From a virus: DNA of 49,390 bases. The notes under the pieces are model-generated. The model saw only the letters and a list, made by a program, of their open reading frames with translations, was not told the origin of the DNA and did no database searches. This document shows, piece by piece, positions 6,340 to 15,364 of the stretch. The translations under genes were made by a program, and so were the position numbers. The DNA lies in IMG/VR virus record IMGVR_UViG_3300042549_005756, positions 1-49,390 of that record; one strand, written 5' to 3'. Position 1 is the stretch's first letter. The number at the start of each line of letters is the position of its first letter.

Positions 6340-7742
6340 CCTTCGTTTATTTTACTTTGTAGAACTCTTACGAATTCATTTTGAATCATTTTAGTGAACT
6401 TAACTGCCGGTGAATCTTCTTCACTTCGTTGGTAACCTCCACCACCTCCCGATGATTTTTGACTAGGTTTTCCTAAATAATTAAGTCCTGATATATTAGT
6501 GATACATTTATGTCCCCCACTATTCGCCTGAATCAAATCCCAAGCAGTGATAGATATCTTTTCCATAATCGCCTTTTGTTTTTCACTCAACGATTTATAT
6601 GGTTTTGACATTATGTCCCCAACGATAGTCAATAGTTCTTTACCATTACCCATTGACTTAAATTTATCACCATATAGTGCAACAAAGTCTTTGAATGTAA
6701 ACCCAACTGACTCCTCACCAACTGATGATTCTGAAACCCATTTAATTGTTGATAAAGGTATTTGTCTATCTTTTAATTGCGATTCCCATTTAGCTAAAAC
6801 CTCATCTTTAATCTCCCCTAAGTTCACACCTTTCAATGCTCTATCTTTTTTGTATGGATTACAAGACGCTTGTACCAATCCTAATGGCCAAGCAATAACT
6901 ATGAAGTCAGCTTCAGGATTATTTTTGAATGGGGTATATCTATCGTAAGACCCCGGTTTCATCATATTACCACCACCATATTGAACAATAACATTATCCA
7001 ATACTTTTACGTTTGGATGATTTTTCATCGACTCAATATAGTTCTCTTGGTTTTTCTTTAATTGTTCAACAGGAGCAAAACCTTTTTCAACCATAATACG
7101 TTTGATATTATGTAAGATATTCAATAATGAAGGTGTTGATTTCATAACCAACTCTTCTAAGAAACCTGGTTTGTTTTTGAACGCCAATAGTAATTTGTTA
7201 CACACAAATCCCATCGCCATTTTATTTTTTTGTAATGACTTATCTTTATCTATTTTAAATAAATAATTGATAACCTCATCAACACTAATATCTTGTGGTG
7301 CAAAGTTTGCTGAGTCAACTGTTGAAATCAATAAAAGGTCATCACTTGGGAATAACTCTTTAGTTGATATTGTTTGTGATACAGTTTCCACATTTGAACG
7401 TGACGCTTTAAAGTTAGTCGATGTTTTATCATCAACACCCGCTTGAGTATCGTGGTGGTCAGTATGTATAACAAACATTGGTTTTCCGTGAGCAAAATCC
7501 ACTAACACCGGCATAACGTCACCACTACCTTCAGGTTTCTTTATAGACCATTCTTTATCACCATATTGGATTACTTCACAATCAACAGTTTTGATTCCGT
7601 ATTGTGCCAAGTATTCTTTCATAGCAATTGCGGTTGTAACACCATCTAAATCTTGGTGAAAATATATTTTAGCCTTTTGATATCTATCCGCAATCGCGTT
7701 AATATCTCTAAGACCTGATTCTAATATTACTCTTTTTTTCAT
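6336..7742 (-). CDS. DHH-family phosphoesterase (RecJ/NrnA-like)
   Basis: 468 aa. DHH enzymes hydrolyse phosphodiester bonds in single-stranded DNA, short RNAs or nucleotides using two metal ions. Motifs are HQDLDG (29-34), DFAHG (82-86), DHHD (95-98) and a DHHA1-like NSGGHK (407-412). The C-terminus carries a Gly-rich linker and a short helix. Unusually for a nuclease, it starts with the tag MKKRVILE shared with other proteins here, suggesting it may be packaged or processed. It is encoded 3 nt downstream of the toxin-like protein gene, in one unit. Confidence 0.8.
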   Translation of the reverse strand: MKKRVILESGLRDINAIADRYQKAKIYFHQDLDGVTTAIAMKEYLAQYGIKTVDCEVIQYGDKEWSIKKPEGSGDVMPVLVDFAHGKPMFVIHTDHHDTQAGVDDKTSTNFKASRSNVETVSQTISTKELFPSDDLLLISTVDSANFAPQDISVDEVINYLFKIDKDKSLQKNKMAMGFVCNKLLLAFKNKPGFLEELVMKSTPSLLNILHNIKRIMVEKGFAPVEQLKKNQENYIESMKNHPNVKVLDNVIVQYGGGNMMKPGSYDRYTPFKNNPEADFIVIAWPLGLVQASCNPYKKDRALKGVNLGEIKDEVLAKWESQLKDRQIPLSTIKWVSESSVGEESVGFTFKDFVALYGDKFKSMGNGKELLTIVGDIMSKPYKSLSEKQKAIMEKISITAWDLIQANSGGHKCITNISGLNYLGKPSQKSSGGGGGYQRSEEDSPAVKFTKMIQNEFVRVLQSKINEG

Positions 7743-7745
7743 AGA

Positions 7746-8810
7746 TTATTTAAATAAAGACCCTAATAATGAACTAAATGGGTCCACTTTATTTGTATTT
7801 GATGGTGATTTAGGTGCTTCAATATTTGGTGTTTCACCAACATTCCCATCACCAAAATCTTCTTCCCAATTTTTTTGACCCTCTTCACTTTGATTATATT
7901 TCTCAATTTCTTCAGGATATTGTTTTAAAACTTCATCAGGTGTTGTTTTTGAATCAACAATTCCTAAAGTATCTAATAAACCAAGATACCATTTAGTTCT
8001 CCTCATTAAAGCTCTTGTTGCCGGATTACCACCTAATAAACGAGGAACTCCTGCGGCAAATTTATTCCATAAAGAAACATTTTTAGATGTGATAAATTTA
8101 GTATAATTATAATTAACGTTACCAAATTCTCTAAACCCTTTAAATGTCGTTTTAAGAGTTTCTTTTTCAGCCGCACCAAGACCTTTAGCCAATTTAGAAC
8201 CAACCTTCATTTCTTTACTAGCGGTAGTGAATAACTTAATATAGTCCTCAACCAAACTAACAATATTTTTAAGAAATGGTATTTTACCAACTGATGAACG
8301 TAAAAGTGCAACTAATTTAGTTCCCCAACTTGGTGATTTCTCAACAAATTTAGCAACAGGACCACCAGCCGCTTTAGCCGCCTCAGCCAATTTAAATGCG
8401 TCTTTACCCGCAGCGGCATATCTAAAACCTTTAACGGCATCACCACCTAATTTTAAAAGACCAACAACAGGTTTTGCAATAACATCACCCAATAATGGGA
8501 TTACCGATACCCAAGATAAAATTGCAAATAATTTATCATCTTGTTTCCAATAACTAATACCATTTGCTAAATCAATAACACCCGTTGGGTCAAAAATACC
8601 GGCAATATCACCAACGGTGTTATACCATTTAGATTCGTTAATCAATTTTGAGTTCTCAGGGTGGATGGCTTTATAAAATTCAACAACAAATTTTCTCTCG
8701 TTTTTACTTAAAGTTTTCCATTTTTCTGATAAAACTTTATATTGTTCTTCACGATATATTTCTTTGACTCTGTTGTTAAATTCAGATTCTTGTAGTACAA
8801 TACCTTTCAT
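7746..8810 (-). CDS. Tagged protein with toxin-like hydrophobic module
   Basis: 354 aa starting MKGIVLQESEF (tag). Residues about 62-125 read WYNTVGDIAGIFDPTG ... DLANGISYW ... ILSWVSVIPLLGD, a hydrophobic helical pattern also seen ahead of toxic domains in polymorphic toxins and in some virion proteins. An Ala/Lys-rich helical middle and a Pro/Asn-rich C-terminus follow. No catalytic domain is recognised. A virion protein that inserts into or crosses the membrane at infection is one reading (inference). An ATATTTAT motif lies 14 nt upstream. Confidence 0.65.
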   Translation of the reverse strand: MKGIVLQESEFNNRVKEIYREEQYKVLSEKWKTLSKNERKFVVEFYKAIHPENSKLINESKWYNTVGDIAGIFDPTGVIDLANGISYWKQDDKLFAILSWVSVIPLLGDVIAKPVVGLLKLGGDAVKGFRYAAAGKDAFKLAEAAKAAGGPVAKFVEKSPSWGTKLVALLRSSVGKIPFLKNIVSLVEDYIKLFTTASKEMKVGSKLAKGLGAAEKETLKTTFKGFREFGNVNYNYTKFITSKNVSLWNKFAAGVPRLLGGNPATRALMRRTKWYLGLLDTLGIVDSKTTPDEVLKQYPEEIEKYNQSEEGQKNWEEDFGDGNVGETPNIEAPKSPSNTNKVDPFSSLLGSLFK

Positions 8811-8824
8811 ATTATTTTTTATTA

Positions 8825-8832
8825 ATAAATAT
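8825..8832 (-). promoter_or_regulatory. ATATTTAT motif, candidate phage promoter
   Basis: 14 nt before the ATG at 8810 and directly downstream of the terminator at 8841-8869. Confidence 0.5.
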
Positions 8833-8840
8833 TATGAAAA

Positions 8841-8869
8841 ACAAAAAAAAGGGACTTATTTAGTCCCTT
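8841..8869 (-). terminator. Intrinsic terminator of the methyltransferase gene
   Basis: AAGGGACT/AGTCCCTT stem, 5-nt loop and eight Ts on the minus strand. The stop codon of the methyltransferase lies inside the hairpin. Confidence 0.85.
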
Positions 8870-9722
8870 CTTCAAATTCCATTACAGATTGTTTCTTTTG
8901 GTCAACAAACCCTTGAACTCGATTTCTTGCTATCTCAGCATAATTTGGGGATAATTCTATCCCTACCCATCTTCTATCCAAGGTTTCTGCGGCAACTAAA
9001 CTTGTTCCTGAACCTGCGAAGGGGTCTAATATAACATCGTTTTTATATGATAATATTTTAATGGCTTTCGTTGGGATGTCCATTGAGAATGTCGCTTTAG
9101 TTAATGACCTTGTGTCCGCAAAATATTTCCACTGACCAAAAACCAATTCCATAAATTCTTTCTTATCCGTCTCTTCATAGACAACTTTTTTCTTAACGGA
9201 ACCATCTTCTTGTTCTATCTCAGTTGGAACACCTTTCCATTGTGGTTCACCTTTAACTATTTTAATATGTTTGTGTTTGTAAGCTAATATTACACATTCC
9301 TTTGGATTGTAAATATAAGGACTTGAAGGAGACATCCAACTACCCCAAGCAGTCGTTTTACTTCGATGAGGTGAATCTTCTTCCAAGTCAACAATACCAA
9401 AGAACTTATATCCAATTCTTTTCATAACCTGATAAATCTCAGAACAAAAGAAAATTCTACCCCCTTTATCTTGTCTATTTATTTCGTATGGTATGTTGAT
9501 GGCGATTCTACCATCATCCTTTAATATTTGATAGGCTTGTGTTAACCATTCAGTTGTAAACTTTAAGTATTCTTCAATGTACATATCATCATCGTGTACG
9601 TCATAAGCAATTCCAACTCCATATGGGGGTGATGTAACAATTAGGTCAATTGAATTGATTGGCATATCCGCCATTACATCAATACAACTACCATTTATAA
9701 TTTTTCCAATATAATTTTCCAT
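8856..9722 (-). CDS. DNA N4-cytosine/N6-adenine methyltransferase (TSPPY, beta-type order)
   Basis: 288 aa. It transfers methyl from S-adenosylmethionine to an exocyclic amino group of DNA. The catalytic motif IV TSPPY (30-34) comes first and the SAM-binding motif I DPFAGSGTS (233-241) near the C-terminus, the beta-class order. TSPPY is found in both N4-cytosine and some N6-adenine enzymes, so the product is uncertain. No restriction endonuclease neighbour is seen, so this is an orphan enzyme that probably protects phage DNA. Target sequence unknown. Confidence 0.9.
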   Translation of the reverse strand: MENYIGKIINGSCIDVMADMPINSIDLIVTSPPYGVGIAYDVHDDDMYIEEYLKFTTEWLTQAYQILKDDGRIAINIPYEINRQDKGGRIFFCSEIYQVMKRIGYKFFGIVDLEEDSPHRSKTTAWGSWMSPSSPYIYNPKECVILAYKHKHIKIVKGEPQWKGVPTEIEQEDGSVKKKVVYEETDKKEFMELVFGQWKYFADTRSLTKATFSMDIPTKAIKILSYKNDVILDPFAGSGTSLVAAETLDRRWVGIELSPNYAEIARNRVQGFVDQKKQSVMEFEEGTK

Positions 9723-9756
9723 ACTTAATAATAGATTTTTTGAGTTGAAATGTCAA

Positions 9757-10716
9757 CTACCAACAAGTAATAATGACTAATCCGTGACCACCGTCACCAC
9801 CCGCACCACCGGCTGCGTTTTGTGCGGAACCACCTCCACCACCACCACAACCGTGACCACCATCACCTCCAAATCCACCAACTCTACCCGCAGTACTTGA
9901 TGACCCACCACCAGCACCACCTGTGTAAAATAATGGCGTATCAGTATTACCACCTGAACCATCAACTTGGTCTCCCATTCCGTGACCACCATCAATAACA
10001 GTTGCTGAATTTGCGGTTCCACCACTAAGTGTTGGTATAATACCTGTACCTGTAATGTTACCACCATTCGCAGTTGCACCACCCGCAGAGTTCCCACCAC
10101 CACTAGCACCCGCAGAAACAGGTGATATTAATGTAATTGAGTTACCCGTACCACCACCACTTGAACCACCAACAACTCCGATTTGGCCAGCAACAGGATT
10201 TATTTGACCTAACTGAGGAAATATAAATGAAGTTGAGTAAGTCCATATTGTTCCCGCAGCCCCTGCAGTACCATTAACTGATGTTGTTCCACCACCACCA
10301 CCTGTTGGGGCGACATTACCATTTTTCATTAATACCGCAGTAGTTCCCGTTGAGGGGATTACAGAAACATAAGAATGTTCTCCACTACCACCTATTCCAC
10401 CATTACCATTAACGATACCACCTGTTCCACCGACACCACCTCTACCTACTTGAACGAACAATGTGTCAGGTAATAATGACGCAGGAAAAAGTCCTGCCGC
10501 GAATGCTGAAGAACCACCTCCACCACCTCCTGTTCCTGAGTTGTTAGTATTTCCACGACCTCCACCACCGCCAGCACCACCACCTATACATAAAATATAA
10601 ACGAAAGATGCGTTATTTGGTTTTGACCAAGTTTGCCAAGCAGTTGCTCCTGATGAATTAACCCTAAAAACTTGATTACTATTTTCTTTACCGGGTAAGT
10701 TAAATATATCTATCAT
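9757..10716 (-). CDS. Glycine-rich adhesin/tail fibre protein, paralogue 1
   Basis: 319 aa. It starts MIDIFNLPGKENSNQVF and has WQTWSKPNNASFVYILCIGGGAGG, then long Gly/Ser/Thr/Asn segments and a C-terminal GGHGLVIITCW. Glycine-rich phage adhesins (for example gp38 of phage S16) form polyglycine helices that bind receptors. With the next two genes it forms a tandem family sharing N- and C-terminal ends. Receptor binding is inferred. An overlapping 110-aa frame (9777-10109) is a shadow of the glycine codons. Confidence 0.82.
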   Translation of the reverse strand: MIDIFNLPGKENSNQVFRVNSSGATAWQTWSKPNNASFVYILCIGGGAGGGGGRGNTNNSGTGGGGGGSSAFAAGLFPASLLPDTLFVQVGRGGVGGTGGIVNGNGGIGGSGEHSYVSVIPSTGTTAVLMKNGNVAPTGGGGGTTSVNGTAGAAGTIWTYSTSFIFPQLGQINPVAGQIGVVGGSSGGGTGNSITLISPVSAGASGGGNSAGGATANGGNITGTGIIPTLSGGTANSATVIDGGHGMGDQVDGSGGNTDTPLFYTGGAGGGSSSTAGRVGGFGGDGGHGCGGGGGGSAQNAAGGAGGDGGHGLVIITCW

Positions 10717-10722
10717 TATTAT

Positions 10723-11667
10723 TTACCAATATGTTATTATGACTAATCCGTCACCACCTCTACCACCATTACCACCTTGGTTAGTTATTCCGGCTCCACC
10801 GCCACCTCCACCACTACCAAAGGCTCCGTGTCCTCCTTGACCACCAGGTCCACCATCTGATGAACCACCACCCGCACCTCCTAAGAAAACTAAAGGTTCT
10901 GTGGAGTATCCATTAGTGTTCGGGTTAAATGACATATAACCACCACTACCACTACCACCCGGTGTTGTGTTAGTAGCTGAACCACCCGCAGGTCCACCTG
11001 TCATTGTGGGGATATTACCACCCGCATTTACATTACCTCCCGCTTGAGCAGTCCCACCATTCATTCCCGCACCCGCAGCACCCGGTGTTGTTATACCACT
11101 AATAGTGATTGAATTTGGTATTGGGGTTGTTTGACCTAAAACACCTGGCAAACCATCAAATGCGGGTACTAAACTAAATTCTGAGAATATACCTGTAGTT
11201 TCACTCCAAAGAGTTCCCGCAGTTCCCGCAGTTCCACCATTTAATCCTGAAGCACCACCACCCGCAGCCGCAGTTCCACTTTGATATAAAACATTTGATG
11301 CGGTTTTTCCTGTATCAGAAGCTACCAAAACATATGATAATGTTCCTGCCCCACCGTTACTGTTAGTTGTCCCACCAATTCCCGCAGAACCACCACCACC
11401 AACTTGGATGTGTAGGATTTCAGGTAAGTAACTAGCGGGTACTAAGGCGTTCATTCCTGCGGATGAACCACCACTACCACCACCACGTCTAGCGGTCGCA
11501 GTTCCAGCACCTTGACCACCACCACCTCCACCTCCACCACCAATTAAGAAGAAATGAACGAATTGACAATTTTGAGGTTTAATCCAACTATAGAATGAAT
11601 TTATTCCATTGGCATAAAAAACTTGTCTGTTTTGACTACCGTCAACTATATTAAAAATATCTATCAT
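10723..11667 (-). CDS. Glycine-rich adhesin/tail fibre protein, paralogue 2
   Basis: 314 aa. Same plan as its neighbours: MIDIFNIVDGSQNRQVFY, FYSWIKPQNCQFVHFFLIGGG, a variable Gly-rich body and GGDGLVIITYW at the end. The ends match the neighbours closely while the middles differ, as expected of duplicated receptor-binding proteins under diversifying selection. It is spaced 3-6 nt from both neighbours. Confidence 0.82.
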   Translation of the reverse strand: MIDIFNIVDGSQNRQVFYANGINSFYSWIKPQNCQFVHFFLIGGGGGGGGGQGAGTATARRGGGSGGSSAGMNALVPASYLPEILHIQVGGGGSAGIGGTTNSNGGAGTLSYVLVASDTGKTASNVLYQSGTAAAGGGASGLNGGTAGTAGTLWSETTGIFSEFSLVPAFDGLPGVLGQTTPIPNSITISGITTPGAAGAGMNGGTAQAGGNVNAGGNIPTMTGGPAGGSATNTTPGGSGSGGYMSFNPNTNGYSTEPLVFLGGAGGGSSDGGPGGQGGHGAFGSGGGGGGAGITNQGGNGGRGGDGLVIITYW

Positions 11668-11670
11668 AAT

Positions 11671-12594
11671 TTAAGTAACTGTTACAATAACGAATCCGTC
11701 ACCACCACGACCACCGATTCCTGCGGTTGAGTTACCTCCGGCTCCTCCACCACCTCCACCACAACCGAATGAACCATCACCACCTTTACCTCCAACACCT
11801 AATGTTTGTGAAGCCGCACCACCACCAGCACCACCACTAAAGAACATTGGTGTTTTAAAGTTTGGTCCGATGAAGTTTTCTCTTGTCGCATAACCATTAT
11901 TACCCGGATTGGCGGTTGCACTCTGAACTGCGGTGTTAGTACCACCTGAAATCGTTGGGAAATCTAAAATACCCACAATACTTGCAGATGCCCCTAAAGT
12001 TCCAACCGAACTACAACCCGCACCACCCGCACCACCTGTGAACGGAATACCTGATGGTGTTACGTTAGTTGCGGGAGTACTTGATGACCCACCTATACCA
12101 CCGGCTTGACCTGCATACGCCGAAACCAAACCAACTTGACCTAATATGATATCCGCTTGGACAATTATTGTTCCAGCATTTTGAGTTAATGTTGTTCCCG
12201 CACCCAATGTTCCACTTTTCATTAATATATTATAACGTGTTGAAATATCAGGAATTGAACAAACATAACTTAAACCTCCAACACCACCAGCACCATTACC
12301 TGACGCTCCACCAATACCACCACCACCAACTTGAATATATAACATATCGGGTAAAGTAAAAGCGGGAACGGTTATGTAAGCATACGCGGCAGAACCACCT
12401 CCGTTACCGCCACTTCGTGTTGATGCCGCACCTGTCGCCCCACCACGTCCACCCGCACCACCTCCTACTAAGAAGAAGTTAACGAATTTACAATTAGGTG
12501 GTTTAATCCAAGTTTGCCAAGCATCAGTTCCTGCAAAATAAAAAACTTGGTTTTTTAAACTATTATCATTTATATGATTATAATCTATACCCAT
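11671..12594 (-). CDS. Glycine-rich adhesin/tail fibre protein, paralogue 3
   Basis: 307 aa. MGIDYNHINDNSLKNQVFYF, WQTWIKPPNCKFVNFFLVGGG and GGDGFVIVTVT mark it as the third member of the tandem family. It diverges most at the extreme N- and C-termini (ending VTVT instead of TCW/TYW). It is 2 nt from the small gene upstream. Role as for its paralogues. Confidence 0.82.
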   Translation of the reverse strand: MGIDYNHINDNSLKNQVFYFAGTDAWQTWIKPPNCKFVNFFLVGGGAGGRGGATGAASTRSGGNGGGSAAYAYITVPAFTLPDMLYIQVGGGGIGGASGNGAGGVGGLSYVCSIPDISTRYNILMKSGTLGAGTTLTQNAGTIIVQADIILGQVGLVSAYAGQAGGIGGSSSTPATNVTPSGIPFTGGAGGAGCSSVGTLGASASIVGILDFPTISGGTNTAVQSATANPGNNGYATRENFIGPNFKTPMFFSGGAGGGAASQTLGVGGKGGDGSFGCGGGGGGAGGNSTAGIGGRGGDGFVIVTVT

Positions 12595-12596
12595 AA

Positions 12597-12773
12597 TTAA
12601 TTAGCCCAAACGGGTCTTTCAGGTGTGGAGTTTATTACTCTATAACCATAACTCCCTTCAAGAGTTAAAGTATTACCGTCTAAGTCAGTAAATCTAATAA
12701 CTGAACCATTACTAATTTCTTGGTACAATTGACCTTCATACCCATATTCAAATTCACATAAAATATATTCCAT
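12597..12773 (-). CDS. Small protein in the virion/adhesin operon
   Basis: 58 aa from ATG 12773 (MEYILCEFEYGYEGQLYQ), which lies 4 nt after the preceding stop; the longer frame starts at a non-ATG codon. Predicted beta-strands with DLDGNTLTLEGSYGYRVI. Small proteins of this type often sit beside phage fibre genes. Function unknown. Confidence 0.65.
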   Translation of the reverse strand: MEYILCEFEYGYEGQLYQEISNGSVIRFTDLDGNTLTLEGSYGYRVINSTPERPVWAN

Positions 12774-12777
12774 AACC

Positions 12778-13203
12778 TTAATATTTACCACCAATTACTG
12801 TCACATCATATCCCGCAGCAACCGCAGTTCCTACTGTAACAAAAAGTTTATAACCCGGAGGTAATGCAAAATTTAATGGTAATTCATATGTAGGTAAAGC
12901 CGCAGTTTCTGAAAGTGTTACTGCAGGTAATGATATTTCATCCCACAATGTATTATTTTCTGTTGTTCCTGTAACATCCCCATTATTAATGAATACTCTT
13001 GCAACTGTCGCCACATTAGTCCCTAACGCTCTGAACCTCATCCTTTGAACATAACCACCATTTGTCGTTGATGCGTGAAATGCCATATAAGCGGTTCCTG
13101 ATGTTAAATCTTTAGTTGTGTTAGCCGTCAATACAGAACCTACCCATTGTGTGTCAGCGGATGCCGTATAAATTGGTTGTGTATTTAATGATGTATTTGC
13201 CAT
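12778..13203 (-). CDS. Conserved virion-type beta-sandwich protein
   Basis: 141 aa. Features such as VQRMRFRALGTNVATVARVF, NNTLWDEISLP, LNFALPPGYKLFVTVGTAVA and VTVIGG recall a widespread family of predicted phage structural proteins from aquatic viromes. All-beta, no catalytic residues obvious. Its place between fibre genes supports a tail or baseplate role. Confidence 0.72.
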   Translation of the reverse strand: MANTSLNTQPIYTASADTQWVGSVLTANTTKDLTSGTAYMAFHASTTNGGYVQRMRFRALGTNVATVARVFINNGDVTGTTENNTLWDEISLPAVTLSETAALPTYELPLNFALPPGYKLFVTVGTAVAAGYDVTVIGGKY

Positions 13204-13227
13204 TTTATATTATTTTTTTATTTATTT

Positions 13228-14061
13228 TTATGTTAAAAAGTTTCCTGTCATAATTGCATTAGCCAATCCGTAATTAAATAAACTTGGTGATTGTGACGGT
13301 GTGTTAACCCATACGGGTGACCCATTATATGTTGAACGGACTAAAACATCCCCCTCCGTAGGATTAGTAATTCTAACGTCGTGTAGTTCGTCTAATTCCC
13401 AACCATTTGAAATATTAATAAATATGGAACCCACTGTTGCAGATTGTCTAATAACATAACCAATTAATACTGTGTGATAGGGTGCTTGTGGTTTTGTTGA
13501 TGTATAACCACCAGCAACTGTTGGTGATAACCATAATGCAGTTCCACCACTAAAACCATTAGTATTTAAATTACTTATAATACCAAATGTTGTTACATAA
13601 CCTTCCCCGGCTGATGTAATGTCTGAGGTAACCATACCTAATGTAGTTACTGAATAACCATCACCTGTCGCTATCGCTCTTTTAACTGAGGGTCTATTAC
13701 CTTGAGAACCAAAAACATAAACTATTTCACCCTTAACTAAAGTAGTAGCCTCCTCATTATAAACTCTAACAAGTTCTTCTTGACCTACTTGTAAGTCAAT
13801 TAATGTCCCACCTGGAACACCAACACCAACATTCAATGTACCTGTGCCAGCATCCCAAGTTAAACTACCTATTTGGGATGTTGTAGTTGCGGTAACATCA
13901 AACTCAATCTGATTGACATTCGTTAATATATCGTCTCGTGTAATTTGTTTCGAACTACCGGTGGGGTCATCCGTTGTATCACTAACGTCAACAACATAGA
14001 ATAAATCTTCACCCGTCACTGCGGATAATACCGGTAATTGAGGTACTTTTTGATTAGCCAT
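13228..14061 (-). CDS. Probable tail fibre/virion structural protein
   Basis: 277 aa. The start MANQKVPQLPVLSAVTGEDL ... LFYVVDVSD ... SSKQITRDDIL is typical of the N-termini of phage fibre or decoration proteins, and the body is beta-rich with many Thr, Gly and Val. It is the first gene of the adhesin operon, with an ATATTTAT motif 31 nt upstream of the ATG. Confidence 0.7.
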   Translation of the reverse strand: MANQKVPQLPVLSAVTGEDLFYVVDVSDTTDDPTGSSKQITRDDILTNVNQIEFDVTATTTSQIGSLTWDAGTGTLNVGVGVPGGTLIDLQVGQEELVRVYNEEATTLVKGEIVYVFGSQGNRPSVKRAIATGDGYSVTTLGMVTSDITSAGEGYVTTFGIISNLNTNGFSGGTALWLSPTVAGGYTSTKPQAPYHTVLIGYVIRQSATVGSIFINISNGWELDELHDVRITNPTEGDVLVRSTYNGSPVWVNTPSQSPSLFNYGLANAIMTGNFLT

Positions 14062-14092
14062 TTAAAAATAGTCTATAAACTTTTATTTAAAT

Positions 14093-14100
14093 ATAAATAT
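14093..14100 (-). promoter_or_regulatory. ATATTTAT motif, candidate phage promoter of the adhesin operon
   Basis: 31 nt upstream of the ATG at 14061. The repeated string ATAGTCT and its complement flank it. Confidence 0.4.
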
Positions 14101-14126
14101 AGGTTCAGACTATTTTATTTTGTAGA

Positions 14127-14357
14127 CTATGTAGTTTGTTTTTTTTCTAAATTGTCGATATGATGTTGAAGATACCATAACGCTTTCTTCAAATCTTGTA
14201 ACTCAGCGTCACTATCTTTTTTTCCCGCTCTTGAGATATACTTAACCGTATTACCCAATGAAAATCCTAATTCCCAAGCATCAATAACTTTGATTGCTTC
14301 ATACGGGTTACTTTTTCCCCCATAATGAACGGGATTATTAACCATTTCTTTTTCCAT
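14127..14357 (-). CDS. DUF3310 protein (T7 gp1.7-like)
   Basis: 76 aa. NNPVHYGG, EAIKVIDAWELGFSLGNTVKYI, SRAGKKD and LQDLKKALWYLQHHI match DUF3310, the family to which the T7 nucleotide kinase gp1.7 is related. Most DUF3310 proteins have not been tested, so kinase activity is not certain. It sits next to a small winged-helix gene. Confidence 0.9.
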   Translation of the reverse strand: MEKEMVNNPVHYGGKSNPYEAIKVIDAWELGFSLGNTVKYISRAGKKDSDAELQDLKKALWYLQHHIDNLEKKQTT

Positions 14358-14363
14358 AAATTA

Positions 14364-14543
14364 TCACTTTACCCTATAATAATCTTTTGAAGTTTCACTT
14401 TCAACTATAAACCCGTCAGAAATCAAATTATTTATGATTATTCGAGTTTCTTCCAAATCTTTTTTCAGGATATGTTCTGAAATATAATTAATATGGATTG
14501 GTAATCTTAATTTTGCTTCAAGTAGTTTTAAAGTTTTTTCCAT
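14364..14543 (-). CDS. Small winged-helix-like protein
   Basis: 59 aa from ATG 14543 (MEKTLKLLEAKLRLPIHINY), 10 nt after the upstream stop. Helix - ISEHILKKDLEETRIIINNLISDGF - beta hairpin DYYRVK fits a minimal winged helix-turn-helix. It may bind DNA or be a phage regulator (inference). Confidence 0.62.
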   Translation of the reverse strand: MEKTLKLLEAKLRLPIHINYISEHILKKDLEETRIIINNLISDGFIVESETSKDYYRVK

Positions 14544-14553
14544 AATATTAGGT

Positions 14554-15321
14554 TTAGTTAACAAATTCGGTTTTGGTGTCAATTATATCTTTTTGATTAA
14601 TATACGACAAAATCTTTCTTTTAAAGATAGGTAACAATGTTTCTTCCAATGGGAATTCATTACTACAGGTTACTTCAAAGATAGGCGATTCTGACTCATT
14701 ATTCTTTTCATATGTTTTAGAAAATTTAGGGATAACGTCGTAGATGGTCAAATCTTTTAAGTCATTTTTAAAAATTAATGTTAGTTCGGTTCTTTCTTGA
14801 TTTTTTACCTTATAAACCTTTTTGGTAACATATCTCCATACATAAGTAATACTCCCATCATTATAATAAAAGAACCCAATTTTGTTATGTAAGTTGGATT
14901 TATTCAATTTTGGTTTAACTTTAATTGAATCAAATACTACAGACCATAATGATTTCGCAAAATTAAAATAGTCGTGGATTTGTGGTTGACAATATTCAAC
15001 AATTTTTTTGTATTCAGTCAATTCTTCATCAGTCAATACCGGTATGTCTTTGAGTTTTAAATCCGATAACAATAATTCATCATCAGGTGTTTTAAAAGTC
15101 TTCTCGGTATATAATATCTTATTCTGTGTCGATAATGTTTGCATATTACCCAAATGTAATGACAATTCAATAAACATTGGGTAAACTTTTAGTTCCTCAA
15201 AATATTTGTTTAATTTTTGAAAGTAGTCTAGTAATACGTATTGTTTTTGTTCAGCATCTATGATTCCTTGGAATAACCAATCGGTTTCCATTATAAAGTT
15301 GTATTTTTTGCTTTTAGCCAT
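14554..15321 (-). CDS. Unknown 255-aa phage protein
   Basis: 255 aa. A helical N-terminal half (1-130) is followed by a beta-rich domain (GFFYYNDGSITYVWRYVTKK). It resembles no family I can name. Two near-end acidic motifs are seen, but no nuclease or kinase signature. TATATTTC, one base from the host -7 consensus, lies 18 nt upstream. Confidence 0.6.
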   Translation of the reverse strand: MAKSKKYNFIMETDWLFQGIIDAEQKQYVLLDYFQKLNKYFEELKVYPMFIELSLHLGNMQTLSTQNKILYTEKTFKTPDDELLLSDLKLKDIPVLTDEELTEYKKIVEYCQPQIHDYFNFAKSLWSVVFDSIKVKPKLNKSNLHNKIGFFYYNDGSITYVWRYVTKKVYKVKNQERTELTLIFKNDLKDLTIYDVIPKFSKTYEKNNESESPIFEVTCSNEFPLEETLLPIFKRKILSYINQKDIIDTKTEFVN

Positions 15322-15364
15322 TTGTTAATCTTTTAACTGAAATATAATTGAAAACTATTAAACA

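Noticed and set aside
9777-10109. 110-aa frame inside the first glycine-rich gene
   Set aside because: V/Q/L/T-rich shadow of Gly codons in another frame, with no independent signals.
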